A stretch of 64,000 bases of DNA from a bacterium (GCA_030427525.1 JAUIBD010000002.1:1-64000); one strand, 5' to 3'. Counted from the stretch's first letter, positions 1-7,339 are shown. The notes: generated from the sequence alone by a model not told the origin. Translations and numbers: made by a program.

Positions 1-183
1 TTTATCATCGCTCTACTACTGCAGTTGATCGTGCTGTTCGGCCCGTTGGCTGGCCCATTCCACATCCAACCAGTGCCGCTCGAGGTGTTGCTCGGCTGGT
101 CAGCCGTTTCAGCTATTGCTGTTTTGGTTGTGGGCGAGCTACATAAGGGATATGAACGATACAAAGCCCGAAGTCGAGCTTAA
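1..183 (+). CDS. C-terminus of a P-type cation-transporting ATPase (partial)
   Basis: The window opens inside a reading frame (frame 1) that ends with TAA at 181-183. The visible 60 residues start FIIALLLQLIVLFGPLAGPF and contain two hydrophobic helices followed by a short basic cytoplasmic tail (HKGYERYKARSRA). This pattern, a helix with polar GP-containing turn, a last helix with LLGW and a tail GELHKGYERY, resembles the C-terminal transmembrane domain of P-type Ca/Mg ATPases. None of the catalytic domains (DKTGT, TGES) lie in the window, so substrate cannot be judged. The stop overlaps the convergent gene downstream by 4 bases. It could instead be the end of another polytopic transporter. 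Confidence 0.5.
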   Translation, partial: FIIALLLQLIVLFGPLAGPFHIQPVPLEVLLGWSAVSAIAVLVVGELHKGYERYKARSRA

Positions 184-593
184 AATCTTTTTTTGTATAG
201 ATAGGTAAAGATTACTGCACCCAAACACGATCCTATAATCGAGAGTGTGATGTCAAACATTGTATCAAAGTTGTTCAGCTGCCAACCAAGCTGAAGCACT
301 AGATCCACAAAAAATTCTACTATTTCCCACGCTACCTCTACAAAGATGCCAAGTAGCACTGCCAAAAACACAAACACAGGTGTACTCTTTACGCTTATTA
401 AATTTATCTTTTGTAAAAATACTGCCAGTAACGGGCCAATGGTTGCCGGAAATAGAAAGTGTGCCACTACGTCTAGCCGTGATGGGCCGTTGAATGTACC
501 AAGGGGTATACGAACGAGCTCTAACAATATGACAACCGCAATAATTCCGCTGTACAGCTTATATGCTAATAGTATGTCGACAATATGTTTCAT
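180..593 (-). CDS. Small polytopic membrane protein, DUF2238/VanZ-like
   Basis: 137 residues with about four hydrophobic segments (near residues 13-32, 44-62, 70-92 and 112-132). Conserved-looking acidic positions sit in EVAWEIVEFFVD (about 86-97) and FDTMFDITLSIIG (about 109-121). This E-x-x-WE-x-x-E followed by a D-T-x-x-D helix is the pattern seen in DUF2238/YjdF-like and VanZ-like membrane proteins; the assignment is by motif only. Its start overlaps the stop of the gene at 590-1153 by 4 bases, so the two are probably co-transcribed. Function is unknown. Confidence 0.6.
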   Translation of the reverse strand: MKHIVDILLAYKLYSGIIAVVILLELVRIPLGTFNGPSRLDVVAHFLFPATIGPLLAVFLQKINLISVKSTPVFVFLAVLLGIFVEVAWEIVEFFVDLVLQLGWQLNNFDTMFDITLSIIGSCLGAVIFTYLYKKRF

Positions 594-1153
594 CCGAAAA
601 CCACCCGTAGCGTTTCCCTGTCTGAGCCTGGCTGTTTCTCTACTAAAGCAATGTGGTCAATGGTTGCGTTCATTGATAGGGTTTTACTACTCAAATACTG
701 CAAACCTTTCTGATAACCTTCTTGGTTCAAATCTCGAAACGCCAGGGTGATGTGCGGAGTATATGGTGTTGGCATTTTGTACCATGTTTCGTGTTCGCCT
801 GTTAGATTTGTCACGTGGTTTACCATTTGTAATAACTGTTCGTTTACTATTACCCCAGCATACAGCGCGTACGGCGTTGTTCGTTCATTTTGCCCACCAC
901 GTCTGTTATCTTTCGAACCAAACCCAGCAATTTGTATACTAAATGGTGATATGTTTTTGGCGAACTGCTGAAGTGACGCCTGAAATTCATTTAGTTTCTC
1001 CTGGTTTAGCACCACACCATCGCCTACTGTGATGTGTGGCTGCCAAGATGTTAGAGAAGTCGTAGAGCCTGTCAATTTACTTAGCGTGGTCTGGATTTTT
1101 CGTATTTCGTTTGTCGACTGTTCGTCGAGGTAGCTCACAATAGAGAATTGCAT
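590..1153 (-). CDS. 2'-5' RNA ligase / 2H phosphoesterase family protein
   Basis: 187 residues. Two H-x-T motifs define the 2H phosphoesterase fold: PHITVGDG at about residues 39-46 (H40, T42) and PHITLAFRD at about 133-141 (H134, T136). Their spacing of about 94 residues is typical of LigT/CPDase-like enzymes, which act on 2',3'-cyclic or 2'-5' phosphodiester ends in RNA or on cyclic nucleotides. The actual substrate cannot be told from sequence. The start is supported by a -10 hexamer TATCAT at 1160-1165, six bases before the ATG, which predicts a leaderless mRNA. It overlaps the downstream membrane-protein gene by 4 bases. Confidence 0.75.
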   Translation of the reverse strand: MQFSIVSYLDEQSTNEIRKIQTTLSKLTGSTTSLTSWQPHITVGDGVVLNQEKLNEFQASLQQFAKNISPFSIQIAGFGSKDNRRGGQNERTTPYALYAGVIVNEQLLQMVNHVTNLTGEHETWYKMPTPYTPHITLAFRDLNQEGYQKGLQYLSSKTLSMNATIDHIALVEKQPGSDRETLRVVFG

Positions 1154-1159
1154 ATTTAT

Positions 1160-1165
1160 ATGATA
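1160..1165 (-). promoter_or_regulatory. -10 element of a predicted leaderless promoter
   Basis: TATCAT on the minus strand with exactly six bases between it and the ATG at 1153, so transcription would begin at or next to the start codon. Confidence 0.5.
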
Positions 1166-1198
1166 GCAAAGTACGTTATATTCTTCGCTTGCGTAGCT

Positions 1199-1534
1199 TT
1201 ACTGCATTGGACCGATTTCAGTAATCGCAAGGTCAATGACTGCAAACCGATCTGCATCCCATACTTCTCGGGGTGATTGTCCGCCTAGCTCTACCCGTGA
1301 TTGATCCCACCACCGTGCAATGTCATCAGTCTTGAAGCCCGCAACCACTAAACATTCTTCAGTAAATGTTCGGGCAGCCGCTTCGTCTTCGGTAAAGACT
1401 TGATTTAGTAAATCTGCTTCGATGCCAGCGGAATCAGCTGCCATATCTGATAGATCGTCAAATGGCGCTGGTTTGCCATCGGGATCAACTTCCCTGTAAT
1501 GTATTTCGTATGCTTGCTTAGGTGTAATAGCCAT
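1199..1534 (-). CDS. Small protein with a MbcA/ParS/Xre-antitoxin-like C-terminus
   Basis: 111 residues, acidic, no membrane segment or signal peptide. The N-terminal half (KQAYEIHYREVDPDG and onward) is unfamiliar. The C-terminal 40 residues contain WWDQSRVELGGQSPREVW (75-92), which resembles the toxin-binding domain of MbcA/ParS/Xre antitoxins (W-x-x-x-x-LGG-x-(S/T)P-x-x-(L/V/W)). No RES-domain toxin is adjacent; the neighbour at 1580-1930 is a different small hypothetical. So this is either an orphan domain or chance similarity. It starts at an ATG 35-40 bases after the small gene upstream and is on the same strand as its neighbours. Confidence 0.5.
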   Translation of the reverse strand: MAITPKQAYEIHYREVDPDGKPAPFDDLSDMAADSAGIEADLLNQVFTEDEAAARTFTEECLVVAGFKTDDIARWWDQSRVELGGQSPREVWDADRFAVIDLAITEIGPMQ

Positions 1535-1579
1535 GGCTCTATTTTGAAACTACGCTAAGGCATTTGCAAGCATAAGAGG

Positions 1580-1930
1580 CTAGTAAAGGTCTGGGTACTC
1601 GCCGTTTAGTGCAACCAGCACCGCCTGCTTGAATACTTCTTCACCTGTACCGTAGCGTAAAATAGGCACGCGAGCATAGCCTATTGTCGCTGTGCCATCC
1701 GCACTGTCATGCGTGATCTCTACTCTACTGCTCTGTACCGCCTCATCCCCCGCTCGTCTGGCTATTAGGTGCACGATATTCTGCCCAAACGCAACCCTCG
1801 CTTCTTCCGTAAGAAATCGGACAGGTGGTTCAATACGAAATGTTACGTCTGCACTGCTATCAAACAGCGTGGTCAGTTCTAGTGAATATCTGGCAGTTGT
1901 CATATGCTCATTCTGGACAATCAACAACAT
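1580..1930 (-). CDS. Hypothetical small protein
   Basis: 116 residues from the first ATG; an internal ATG at residue 10 (MTTARYSLEL, start at 1903) is an equally good start. No hydrophobic segment. The C-terminal stretch YARVPILRYGTGEEVFKQAV looks well structured and the protein reads as a small alpha/beta cytoplasmic domain, but I do not recognise the family. It lies 45 bases upstream of the 1199-1534 gene on the same strand and may be co-transcribed with it. Confidence 0.45.
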   Translation of the reverse strand: MLLIVQNEHMTTARYSLELTTLFDSSADVTFRIEPPVRFLTEEARVAFGQNIVHLIARRAGDEAVQSSRVEITHDSADGTATIGYARVPILRYGTGEEVFKQAVLVALNGEYPDLY

Positions 1931-1976
1931 TTTGCAAGCATAAGAAAAATAAACACAGTAGTGTGTTAGGTGTTGC

Positions 1977-2480
1977 CTATTTGAAGCTGCCTTCTAGTAC
2001 GTGCGCCTCGGGCTTGTTATCCAACCCATCAGCAAGTGTTTCTTCAGTAATTACCACCAGTTTATGGTCTGGGTAATTTTTATACGCAGTGTAGCTAAGT
2101 TCGTAAGTATCGCCATTTTTCTTTAGTTTTCCCGTTGAGAAAAAGTCTTTACCATTTACCAGCCAGCCTTCATAAAACTTACCTTCAGCTGGGTCATCAA
2201 TATACGCAGTGACAGCGTGCGCAAAGACACCTGTATCAAATACACGAGTTGCCGCACCTACACCAGTATAATTTCCGACTGCTTCGAGCGTAGCTTCTTC
2301 TATCGGTGCTTGCACTGCCTTGTCTGCTTCTTCTGTTGTATTAGACTGAGTGGATGATTCAGACGCCGTGGAGTCTTCTTTCATGTAGTTTTGCCAAAAC
2401 ACAAAACCCAATGCACCAACTAGTACTACTGCTATGCCGACGGTTATTGCTACGTTCGCGAAACCTTGCTGTCTTTTCAT
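1977..2480 (-). CDS. Membrane-anchored extracytoplasmic protein, anti-sigma-factor-like domain
   Basis: 167 residues: a short basic N-terminus (MKRQQGF), one transmembrane helix (about 8-28), a Ser/Thr/Glu-rich linker (about 33-60) and an outside domain. In the domain, AHAVTAYIDDP, FYEGWLVNG, FFSTGKLKKNGD and LVVITEE follow the strand order of RskA/anti-sigma-K C-terminal domains, where a short peptide is described as having a 'worth as a gift' style loop; this is a weak similarity. It is a tandem paralogue, at least in the anchor, of the gene at 2515-3090. A purine-rich ribosome site (AAGGGCA) precedes the ATG. Function unknown. Confidence 0.6.
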   Translation of the reverse strand: MKRQQGFANVAITVGIAVVLVGALGFVFWQNYMKEDSTASESSTQSNTTEEADKAVQAPIEEATLEAVGNYTGVGAATRVFDTGVFAHAVTAYIDDPAEGKFYEGWLVNGKDFFSTGKLKKNGDTYELSYTAYKNYPDHKLVVITEETLADGLDNKPEAHVLEGSFK

Positions 2481-2514
2481 GTGGATGCCCTTTTTCTTGC
2501 TATTTTGTTAAAAA

Positions 2515-3090
2515 TTATTTTACGGCGAATGTCTCTATTATTAAATCAAACGCTGCTTTCTCGTCGGTAGTTGGTACATCTGCTGTTTGCATAGTGACGA
2601 TATACTTGGGTCCCTTCGAGACAAATTTTGCTTGAAGCCAATAGCCCTCGTAACGAATCTCATATTTATACCCCGTACCAACTGGTAACTGAATCTCCTC
2701 GGCATTAATAACGCCCATTCCCTGAGGTGGCGCAATATCTTCTGTAGTTCGATCAATTATCAATTCTGCGCCAGTCTTCAGCCCCATTCCCACATTTCGT
2801 TCAAAATCGTCCGTTTCTATTCGAGCCGGATAATCGTTGTATTGATCTTTCTTCTCTACCCAATTACTTGGGTACTCGAAAGACAGCTCATTGCTAGAAA
2901 AGGTCTTATTAGTATTAGTATCGGCATCTTCGGCTTCGTTCTTAGTTGTGTTCGGTTTAATAACCTCAGCTTGGGTTGCTGGTTCTTGATATATAAAATT
3001 CTGCCAGAATATGAATCCAAGTGCACCCAGCAGGGCTACGGCCATGCCGATGATTAGTACCGCGTGTGCAAAGCCATGTTGTTTCTTCAT
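2515..3090 (-). CDS. Membrane-anchored extracytoplasmic protein, PsbP-like domain
   Basis: 191 residues with the same N-terminal anchor as its neighbour (MKKQHGFAHAVLIIGMAVAL, helix about 8-28, ending FIFWQNF). After a polar linker the outside domain begins FSSNELSFEYPSNWVEKKD (about 64-82), the opening strand pattern of PsbP/DUF1795-like domains, and ends ADVPTTDEKAAFDLIIETF. Such domains occur in secreted proteins of many bacteria with no single function. AAAGGCA upstream of the ATG resembles the ribosome site of the 1977-2480 gene, so the pair probably arose by duplication of at least the leader and anchor. Confidence 0.6.
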   Translation of the reverse strand: MKKQHGFAHAVLIIGMAVALLGALGFIFWQNFIYQEPATQAEVIKPNTTKNEAEDADTNTNKTFSSNELSFEYPSNWVEKKDQYNDYPARIETDDFERNVGMGLKTGAELIIDRTTEDIAPPQGMGVINAEEIQLPVGTGYKYEIRYEGYWLQAKFVSKGPKYIVTMQTADVPTTDEKAAFDLIIETFAVK

Positions 3091-3148
3091 AATCTAGATG
3101 CCTTTTGTTTAGTTCTGACTTAATTAAAGCAAAAACAACGTGTGTTGA

Positions 3149-3424
3149 CTAGCTTTCTGGCTTGTATAAATCTTCCTGATTCTCAATTACTGAGTACGTA
3201 GTAAAGGCTTTATCTAGATATTTCTGGACATACTTTTTCATTTTATCCTCGCTCCAGCCTTTGTCTACCATGGCATACTTGGCCATAAAACTTGTTGCTT
3301 CAAGCCAATACCCAAAATCTGTCCACTGGTCTTCGGTCGTGGATGTAATTTTGACTATTCCGCTGGTAGTATCAATTGTTCCCGAAAGCTTAACTTTGGT
3401 AGAAGTCGTTTTTTTCCAAGCCAT
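3149..3424 (-). CDS. Hypothetical small cytoplasmic protein (leaderless mRNA)
   Basis: 91 residues beginning MAWKKTTSTKVKL. A longer frame begins at 3445, but TGG-TATACT at 3431-3439 puts transcription start at the ATG at 3424, so the shorter start is chosen. The protein is rich in Lys, Thr and aromatic residues (FGYWLEATSFMAKYAMVDKG) and has no signal or membrane helix. No family recognised. Confidence 0.55.
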   Translation of the reverse strand: MAWKKTTSTKVKLSGTIDTTSGIVKITSTTEDQWTDFGYWLEATSFMAKYAMVDKGWSEDKMKKYVQKYLDKAFTTYSVIENQEDLYKPES

Positions 3425-3430
3425 GATTGC

Positions 3431-3439
3431 AGTATACCA
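3431..3439 (-). promoter_or_regulatory. Extended -10 of a leaderless promoter
   Basis: TGG-TATACT on the minus strand, with six bases between the hexamer and the ATG at 3424. Confidence 0.6.
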
Positions 3440-3545
3440 GAGCAACAGTTTTTAGTTCTTATGGTTGCTGAAAAGATAATAAAAAGTTTAGTATATGCAT
3501 ACACCTGTCTAACAAATTGTATGGTATGGATAGAACGGATATGCT

Positions 3546-4475
3546 ATGACTAAACCCGGTTATGAACAAGGTCTGGTGTCTGAATACCAGAGACTACGTG
3601 TAGAATTTGCCCGGCACTTTGAAGACGAACAATATAGCATGGAAGCCTACGACATAGACAGCAAGGATTACCTAGCAGAGGTTGCTGCGCTTGATGCAGA
3701 GCTCTTCGGTCAACATAAATCCTTACCAGTCGAAGGTTTTGTATCGGTTGTAGAAAATGGTGGTATTGTATTGGGTATTCGGGATGGTACTGGAAGTTTA
3801 GTCGGTGAGGCGAGCGTAATACTCAACAATAGTCCGGAAGATGGCGACAGTCAAATCGAAAGAAGCTTACCAAGCAATATGGCCTATTGTGATGGAGCAG
3901 CGATTCATCCTTCAGCACGCGGCAAGGGACTACAAAGATGGCTACTTAGAGCCCGTGAGATGGTGGCTTTGGCTGCCGGAAAAGAGCTTATTTCTGCTTC
4001 GGTTAGGCATAGAAATCTAGCCAGTATCAAGTCTATGCTGCGGGAAGGCTATTTTGTCGTTGCCGATGCACCGCATTATTATGGTGATAGCACCGAAGAC
4101 GCACGAATATTCTTGGTAAAGGTTGTTGGGTCCCCTAACCCTATGAACATGCTCACTCTAGATTACAACGACTCAGCCTCAATGATAGCAGGAATTACTG
4201 ATCCCACAACTGTTCCTCAATCAATGAGTGAACGCCGAGACATAATTGCTCTATCGGTCGAAAACAGTGACGATGTTGATGAACACTTTAATAGTCAAAT
4301 CGCACTGCTGCTTCGAGGAGGATACGTAGCTGTCAATTCCCACGAAATCGACCTTCAGGGAAATATCGCTTCAAAGAATAGTGCAATAATGTTTGTCAGA
4401 GTAGCCTCTGTCGAGAGTGAATTGTTTGATAAGCTATCTGACATTCAGAGATTACTACACAACATATTTGTATAA
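3546..4475 (+). CDS. GNAT-family N-acetyltransferase-like protein
   Basis: 309 residues. The core of a GNAT domain is visible: strand YCDGAAIHP (about 114-122), the acetyl-CoA pyrophosphate loop ARGKGLQRWLL (about 124-134), and the following helix and strand SASVRHRNLASIKSMLREGYF, where the N-x-x-S-x-x-x-L-x-x-x-G-(F/Y) pattern is typical. The C-terminal 120 residues (from about 195) form a second, unrecognised region that may be a degenerate second GNAT repeat. The acceptor is unknown. The gene is alone on its strand between minus-strand neighbours. Confidence 0.65.
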   Translation: MTKPGYEQGLVSEYQRLRVEFARHFEDEQYSMEAYDIDSKDYLAEVAALDAELFGQHKSLPVEGFVSVVENGGIVLGIRDGTGSLVGEASVILNNSPEDGDSQIERSLPSNMAYCDGAAIHPSARGKGLQRWLLRAREMVALAAGKELISASVRHRNLASIKSMLREGYFVVADAPHYYGDSTEDARIFLVKVVGSPNPMNMLTLDYNDSASMIAGITDPTTVPQSMSERRDIIALSVENSDDVDEHFNSQIALLLRGGYVAVNSHEIDLQGNIASKNSAIMFVRVASVESELFDKLSDIQRLLHNIFV

Positions 4476-4542
4476 TATTACTCTCACTAATCGAGTATCG
4501 CGTGGGGCCATATCTTTCGTTGATTGTTTGCCATTATTAAAC

Positions 4543-4836
4543 TTAGTTTGCTAATAGAAGACCGATTATTATCAGCGAATACGGTATTAGTGCAAGCAAC
4601 CTTAATCTGAGCATGGCGGATCTATCTACCATTGTCTTCGTTTCTACCTCGACCTTTTTTGGAAATGCAAATATCAGCAACACCTGGCCCAATGACAAGA
4701 CAGCAAGTGCTAACCAAATTGGTATATTTAGCTCATTGTTTCCTGTTTGGATTAGTAGTATACCCTGCACAGACAGCAAGGTTAGTTGAGCGGTTTGCAT
4801 AACTTGGAATAGCGAGTTGAGTTGCTTAATATTCAT
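4543..4836 (-). CDS. Small three-helix membrane protein
   Basis: 97 residues with three hydrophobic segments (about 14-30, 37-56 and 76-95) separated by a short KKVEVETKTMVDR loop. No family recognised. The promoter is diagnostic: TGT-TATACT at 4843-4851 lies six bases before the ATG, predicting a leaderless mRNA. It is divergent from the gene at 4884. Confidence 0.5.
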   Translation of the reverse strand: MNIKQLNSLFQVMQTAQLTLLSVQGILLIQTGNNELNIPIWLALAVLSLGQVLLIFAFPKKVEVETKTMVDRSAMLRLRLLALIPYSLIIIGLLLAN

Positions 4837-4842
4837 ACAGAT

Positions 4843-4877
4843 AGTATAACAGTCGCGGTTATACGGGGTGGTATACT
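4843..4877. promoter_or_regulatory. Divergent pair of leaderless promoters
   Basis: Two extended -10 elements face away from each other: TGT-TATACT on the minus strand (4843-4851) and TGG-TATACT on the plus strand (4869-4877). Each is followed by exactly six bases and an ATG (4836 minus, 4884 plus). The mirrored geometry supports both gene starts. Confidence 0.65.
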
Positions 4878-4883
4878 TACCGT

Positions 4884-5414
4884 ATGAAGAAAAAAATCAT
4901 TGATACTTCCAGTACAGTTGTTGGCTTCATAGTCATACTGTGGCTAGTGCCGATAATGATTCTTGGTGGCGTGTTGTATTCACCTTTTTTTATCTACAAT
5001 CTATTCGCAAGAAAGAAAAAGCGCAGAACAAGGATAGATCTATATAAATCTATCCGAGCAAAAGGAACCATCGCATATCTTAATTACGACAGAAATAACA
5101 GCTTTTCTAAATGGATTGAGGAAGAATTTCTGGAAAAATATAAAGATGTTATATATTCAAAAAAATTCTATGATCTGCAACAAAAAGAACTTTTCAGCGT
5201 CGATGTGTTCTACGACATGAACGAGGATGCCGAGCACGGTGGCGACAATTATTACACAGACGTGGCAGAAGAAAATGATGATATTGCGACATTGTTCATA
5301 TTTAGCGAAGACGGCACAGTAACCCGCTGGACCCCACCCATGCTTGACGAGAAAAGCGTTGACATGAAGAAGGCAAAAAAGTTGTATAAGAAACTGATAG
5401 ATTCTGAGCTGTAG
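4884..5414 (+). CDS. Membrane-anchored acidic protein, unknown function
   Basis: 176 residues: basic MKKK start, a hydrophobic hairpin or single long helix (about 12-42, FIVILWLVPIMILGG), then a very basic stretch RKKKRRTR and a soluble, strongly charged domain that becomes acidic toward the end (DMNEDAEHGGDNYY, EENDDIATLFIF). The C-terminal FIFSEDGTVTRWTPPMLDE reads as beta strands. The basic stretch after the helix suggests that the soluble part is cytoplasmic. No family recognised. Confidence 0.5.
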   Translation: MKKKIIDTSSTVVGFIVILWLVPIMILGGVLYSPFFIYNLFARKKKRRTRIDLYKSIRAKGTIAYLNYDRNNSFSKWIEEEFLEKYKDVIYSKKFYDLQQKELFSVDVFYDMNEDAEHGGDNYYTDVAEENDDIATLFIFSEDGTVTRWTPPMLDEKSVDMKKAKKLYKKLIDSEL

Positions 5415-5572
5415 AACAACATTGTACCGGCGGGATGGTTGTTACGGCAACGCGCAGACATCGTGCTCGAAATTAAGAGGTAGTTTCTGCGCGCGATGTC
5501 TTGGCGCCCGTCCCCGCGACTTTGCGCCGCTTCACGGCGCGTCGCAGGTTCGGATCACGCACCGGAACATAG
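5415..5572 (+). ncRNA. Candidate structured RNA (GC-rich hairpin cluster)
   Basis: Between the stop at 5414 and the terminator at 5573 the sequence is GC-rich and full of complementary segments. AACAAC (5415-5420) pairs with GTTGTT (5438-5443). CGCGCAG (5451-5457) pairs with CTGCGCG (5487-5493). GACATCG (5457-5463) pairs with CGATGTC (5494-5500); these two helices are mutually exclusive or interlocked. GCGAC/GTCGC (5516-5520, 5541-5545) encloses GCGCCG/CGGCGC (5524-5529, 5535-5540). GTTCGG (5548-5553) pairs with CC-G-GAAC (5562-5568). The strand is inferred from the plus-strand terminator that follows. It does not match tRNA, SRP RNA, tmRNA or RNase P motifs that I know. It may be a 3' UTR element, an orphan RNA or a palindromic DNA element. 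Confidence 0.35.
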
Positions 5573-5608
5573 AAAAAAGCCTTTGGCCAGATGGCCAGAG
5601 GCTTTTTT
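5573..5608. terminator. Bidirectional Rho-independent terminator
   Basis: A run of six A (5573-5578), a 10-bp stem (5579-5588 with 5593-5602, one G-T pair), a 4-base loop AGAT and six T (5603-5608). It works in both directions: for the plus-strand transcript from 4884 and the candidate RNA, and for tRNA-Asn on the minus strand. Confidence 0.85.
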
Positions 5609-5610
5609 CA

Positions 5611-5685
5611 TGGCTCCGGGGGCGGGATTCGAACCCGCGACCAATTGATTAACAGTCAACTGCGCTACCGCTGCGCTACCCCGGA
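5611..5685 (-). tRNA. tRNA-Asn (anticodon GTT)
   Basis: Minus strand, 75 bases including an encoded CCA. The acceptor TCCGGGG (5685-5679) pairs with CCCCGGA before the G discriminator and CCA (5611-5613). The anticodon loop is CTGTTAA with anticodon GTT, and the T-loop reads GGTTCGAATCC. It is expressed from its own promoter at 5697-5726 and ends at the terminator at 5573-5608. Confidence 0.95.
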
Positions 5686-5696
5686 ATACTCATGTG

Positions 5697-5726
5697 ATTA
5701 TACTGGTCTACCCCTGGTAGAGTCAA
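5697..5726 (-). promoter_or_regulatory. Sigma-70-type promoter of tRNA-Asn
   Basis: TTGACT (5721-5726) and TATAAT (5697-5702) on the minus strand with 18 bases between. The -35 overlaps the last codons of the upstream lexA-like gene. Confidence 0.75.
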
Positions 5727-6121
5727 GAGGTTTCTGTTGGAGGAACTAATTTTTCGGCTAATTTTTCAAAGCCAAGCAGTTTCAGGGTTTCTGCCACCTG
5801 CACTTTTTGCTCATCGGAAAGTTTTGCTGCTTCGATAGATGCCTGTAGTTCGTCCTCGAACGGCTTGCGTGTTTCTAAACCTGATGTTGGCTGTTCGCGC
5901 AATGTCACAACTTCGAGTGACCGAGCTGAGCCATCTTCACCGCGGCGCAAGTAGCCTTTGGCAATCAGGCCATCCACGTGAATCGCTACGGTAGAAACTG
6001 ATTTATAGCCCAGCGCACGCATAATTTCCCGGTAGCTAGGGCCGTAGCCATTGCCTTTTATAAAGCCATCCACAAAGCTCAGGAGTTCTTGCTGTTTTTT
6101 ACTCGCGCGTTCATTACTCAT
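5723..6121 (-). CDS. LexA-type winged-helix regulator lacking the protease domain
   Basis: 132 residues. Residues about 5-70 match the LexA DNA-binding domain: KKQQELLSFVDGFIKGNGYGPSYREIMRALGYKS (segments KQQELLSFVD, GYGPSYREI, ALGYKSVSTVAIHV, LIAKGYLRR). The wing is followed by a charged helical tail rich in Glu and Lys. Full LexA is about 200 residues and carries an S24 serine-lysine autoprotease; here there is no room for it and no Ser/Lys motif, so RecA-stimulated self-cleavage is not expected. It follows the fibre module with an 18-base gap and may regulate it, though this is inference. Confidence 0.8.
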   Translation of the reverse strand: MSNERASKKQQELLSFVDGFIKGNGYGPSYREIMRALGYKSVSTVAIHVDGLIAKGYLRRGEDGSARSLEVVTLREQPTSGLETRKPFEDELQASIEAAKLSDEQKVQVAETLKLLGFEKLAEKLVPPTETS

Positions 6122-6139
6122 ATAGATTAGTATAGCCTG

Positions 6140-7339
6140 CTACTGTATTTTGCGTCGAGACGCTTGGTTGAGCGGACGTTTCTTTGGCACGGGCTTTTTT
6201 GCTTCTTCTAGGTCGTTCGCGTCTACTTCATTTACTGTTTCATCTTCTATCAGCACATTTCCTAGTGCGTATACATACGCCACGTCGTCGCGCATGATAA
6301 TAAAGCGTGTGCCGTCATTGCCCGCGGGGCTGGCGACTATCGGAACCTTTAGCTCTTCCTCTAGGTTTAGCATGTCATCAAATGTCTTTACCGACACGAT
6401 ATTTTTGCCTGTGAGGTCGGCGGATTTGCTGGCACGAATGATAATGCCATCGTGCAGACGGTAAATACGATCGAGCTCACGCTGGTATGGTGACTTGAAG
6501 ATTTGTTTACGGAAGCCAACAATCAATAGAATGAGCCCGACTATTGCCAATGACGCTGCCAATATTTCCTCGTAGTGTTCAGAGATATTCCACGAGTTCT
6601 TTGTAGCCGGTGCTGCAACCTGATTGGTTTTCTTTTTGTCGTACTTTACCGCTAGCTGATAGATTTGCTGGTCAAGTGGCGCGGTGATGGTAGAGACTTT
6701 TACGTCGTTAAACTCAGTACCTTCAACATTGCCCGACACTCTCACTGTGAAACTAACCACCACCTCGCCGTTTAGTAGCAACTCAAGCGTTTTATTGAAC
6801 TCGTCGATATCTTTAGCGTAGTCTGTAAAAGGAATCGTAACTGATGGGTTAAGCGAAAAGTTCTTCGCCTTTGTTGTTTTCGTTTCCGGGTACACCAACA
6901 CGTATTCTTTTGACCACACTTTCGGCACGCTTGAACCATCGTTTTTCAGTGGGTACGTGCCTTTCACGATTGCCTTTACATCATACGAATACTTCAAATC
7001 ACGTGCTTCGCTCGCCTTATAGTTATAATGAAACGTCGCATCAATAGCCTTTGTAAGATTCGTCACGTAAGCTGTATCCGTAACATTTGGGCCGCCATTT
7101 TCAAAAAAACTACTGCCGTTATACTGCACATCGGTATCAACTTTTTGCGTCACCGTGTATTGATAGTCAAACGGCACTGGCTTGGCTTCTGGCCGTTGCT
7201 GCAGCACTCCGTAGTACACATAGCCTGCAGCAATCAGAAGAAGCACGCCAACAATGCCTAGCCCAATCGGCCGGCGTGGTGCTTCATCTACTTCTTCAAA
7301 ATCTAGTGCCATAGTTACCTTGTTATCTCGTTTAGCCAA
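6140..7339 (-). CDS. DUF5305-type membrane protein of the SipW/fibre module
   Basis: 399 residues: a cytoplasmic N-tail, helix about 25-45 (GIVGVLLLIAAGYVYYGVL), a beta-rich outside domain (about 50-245, YQYTVTQKVDTDVQYNGSSFF ... in short strands, TYPLKND, WSKEYVLVYPE, TAPLDQQIYQLAVKYD), a second helix (about 257-277) and a cytoplasmic domain (about 280-399) ending in a Lys/Pro-rich tail. This organisation and sequence feel match DUF5305, a family that in archaea and some bacteria sits beside SipW-type signal peptidases. Its start overlaps the end of the signal peptidase gene by 25 bases, which argues for coupled translation. A role in fibre assembly or in presenting substrates to the peptidase is inferred. 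Confidence 0.7.
   Translation of the reverse strand: MAKRDNKVTMALDFEEVDEAPRRPIGLGIVGVLLLIAAGYVYYGVLQQRPEAKPVPFDYQYTVTQKVDTDVQYNGSSFFENGGPNVTDTAYVTNLTKAIDATFHYNYKASEARDLKYSYDVKAIVKGTYPLKNDGSSVPKVWSKEYVLVYPETKTTKAKNFSLNPSVTIPFTDYAKDIDEFNKTLELLLNGEVVVSFTVRVSGNVEGTEFNDVKVSTITAPLDQQIYQLAVKYDKKKTNQVAAPATKNSWNISEHYEEILAASLAIVGLILLIVGFRKQIFKSPYQRELDRIYRLHDGIIIRASKSADLTGKNIVSVKTFDDMLNLEEELKVPIVASPAGNDGTRFIIMRDDVAYVYALGNVLIEDETVNEVDANDLEEAKKPVPKKRPLNQASRRKIQ

Noticed and set aside
5415-5572. tRNA, SRP RNA or tmRNA in the GC-rich region
   Set aside because: A T-loop-like GGTTCGGATC exists, but no acceptor stem, anticodon arm or SRP/tmRNA signatures could be built around it.
5422-5652. 76-residue open frame ending in WLRGRDSNPRPID
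   Set aside because: The ending is the antisense translation of tRNA-Asn and the frame crosses a terminator; a familiar spurious product.
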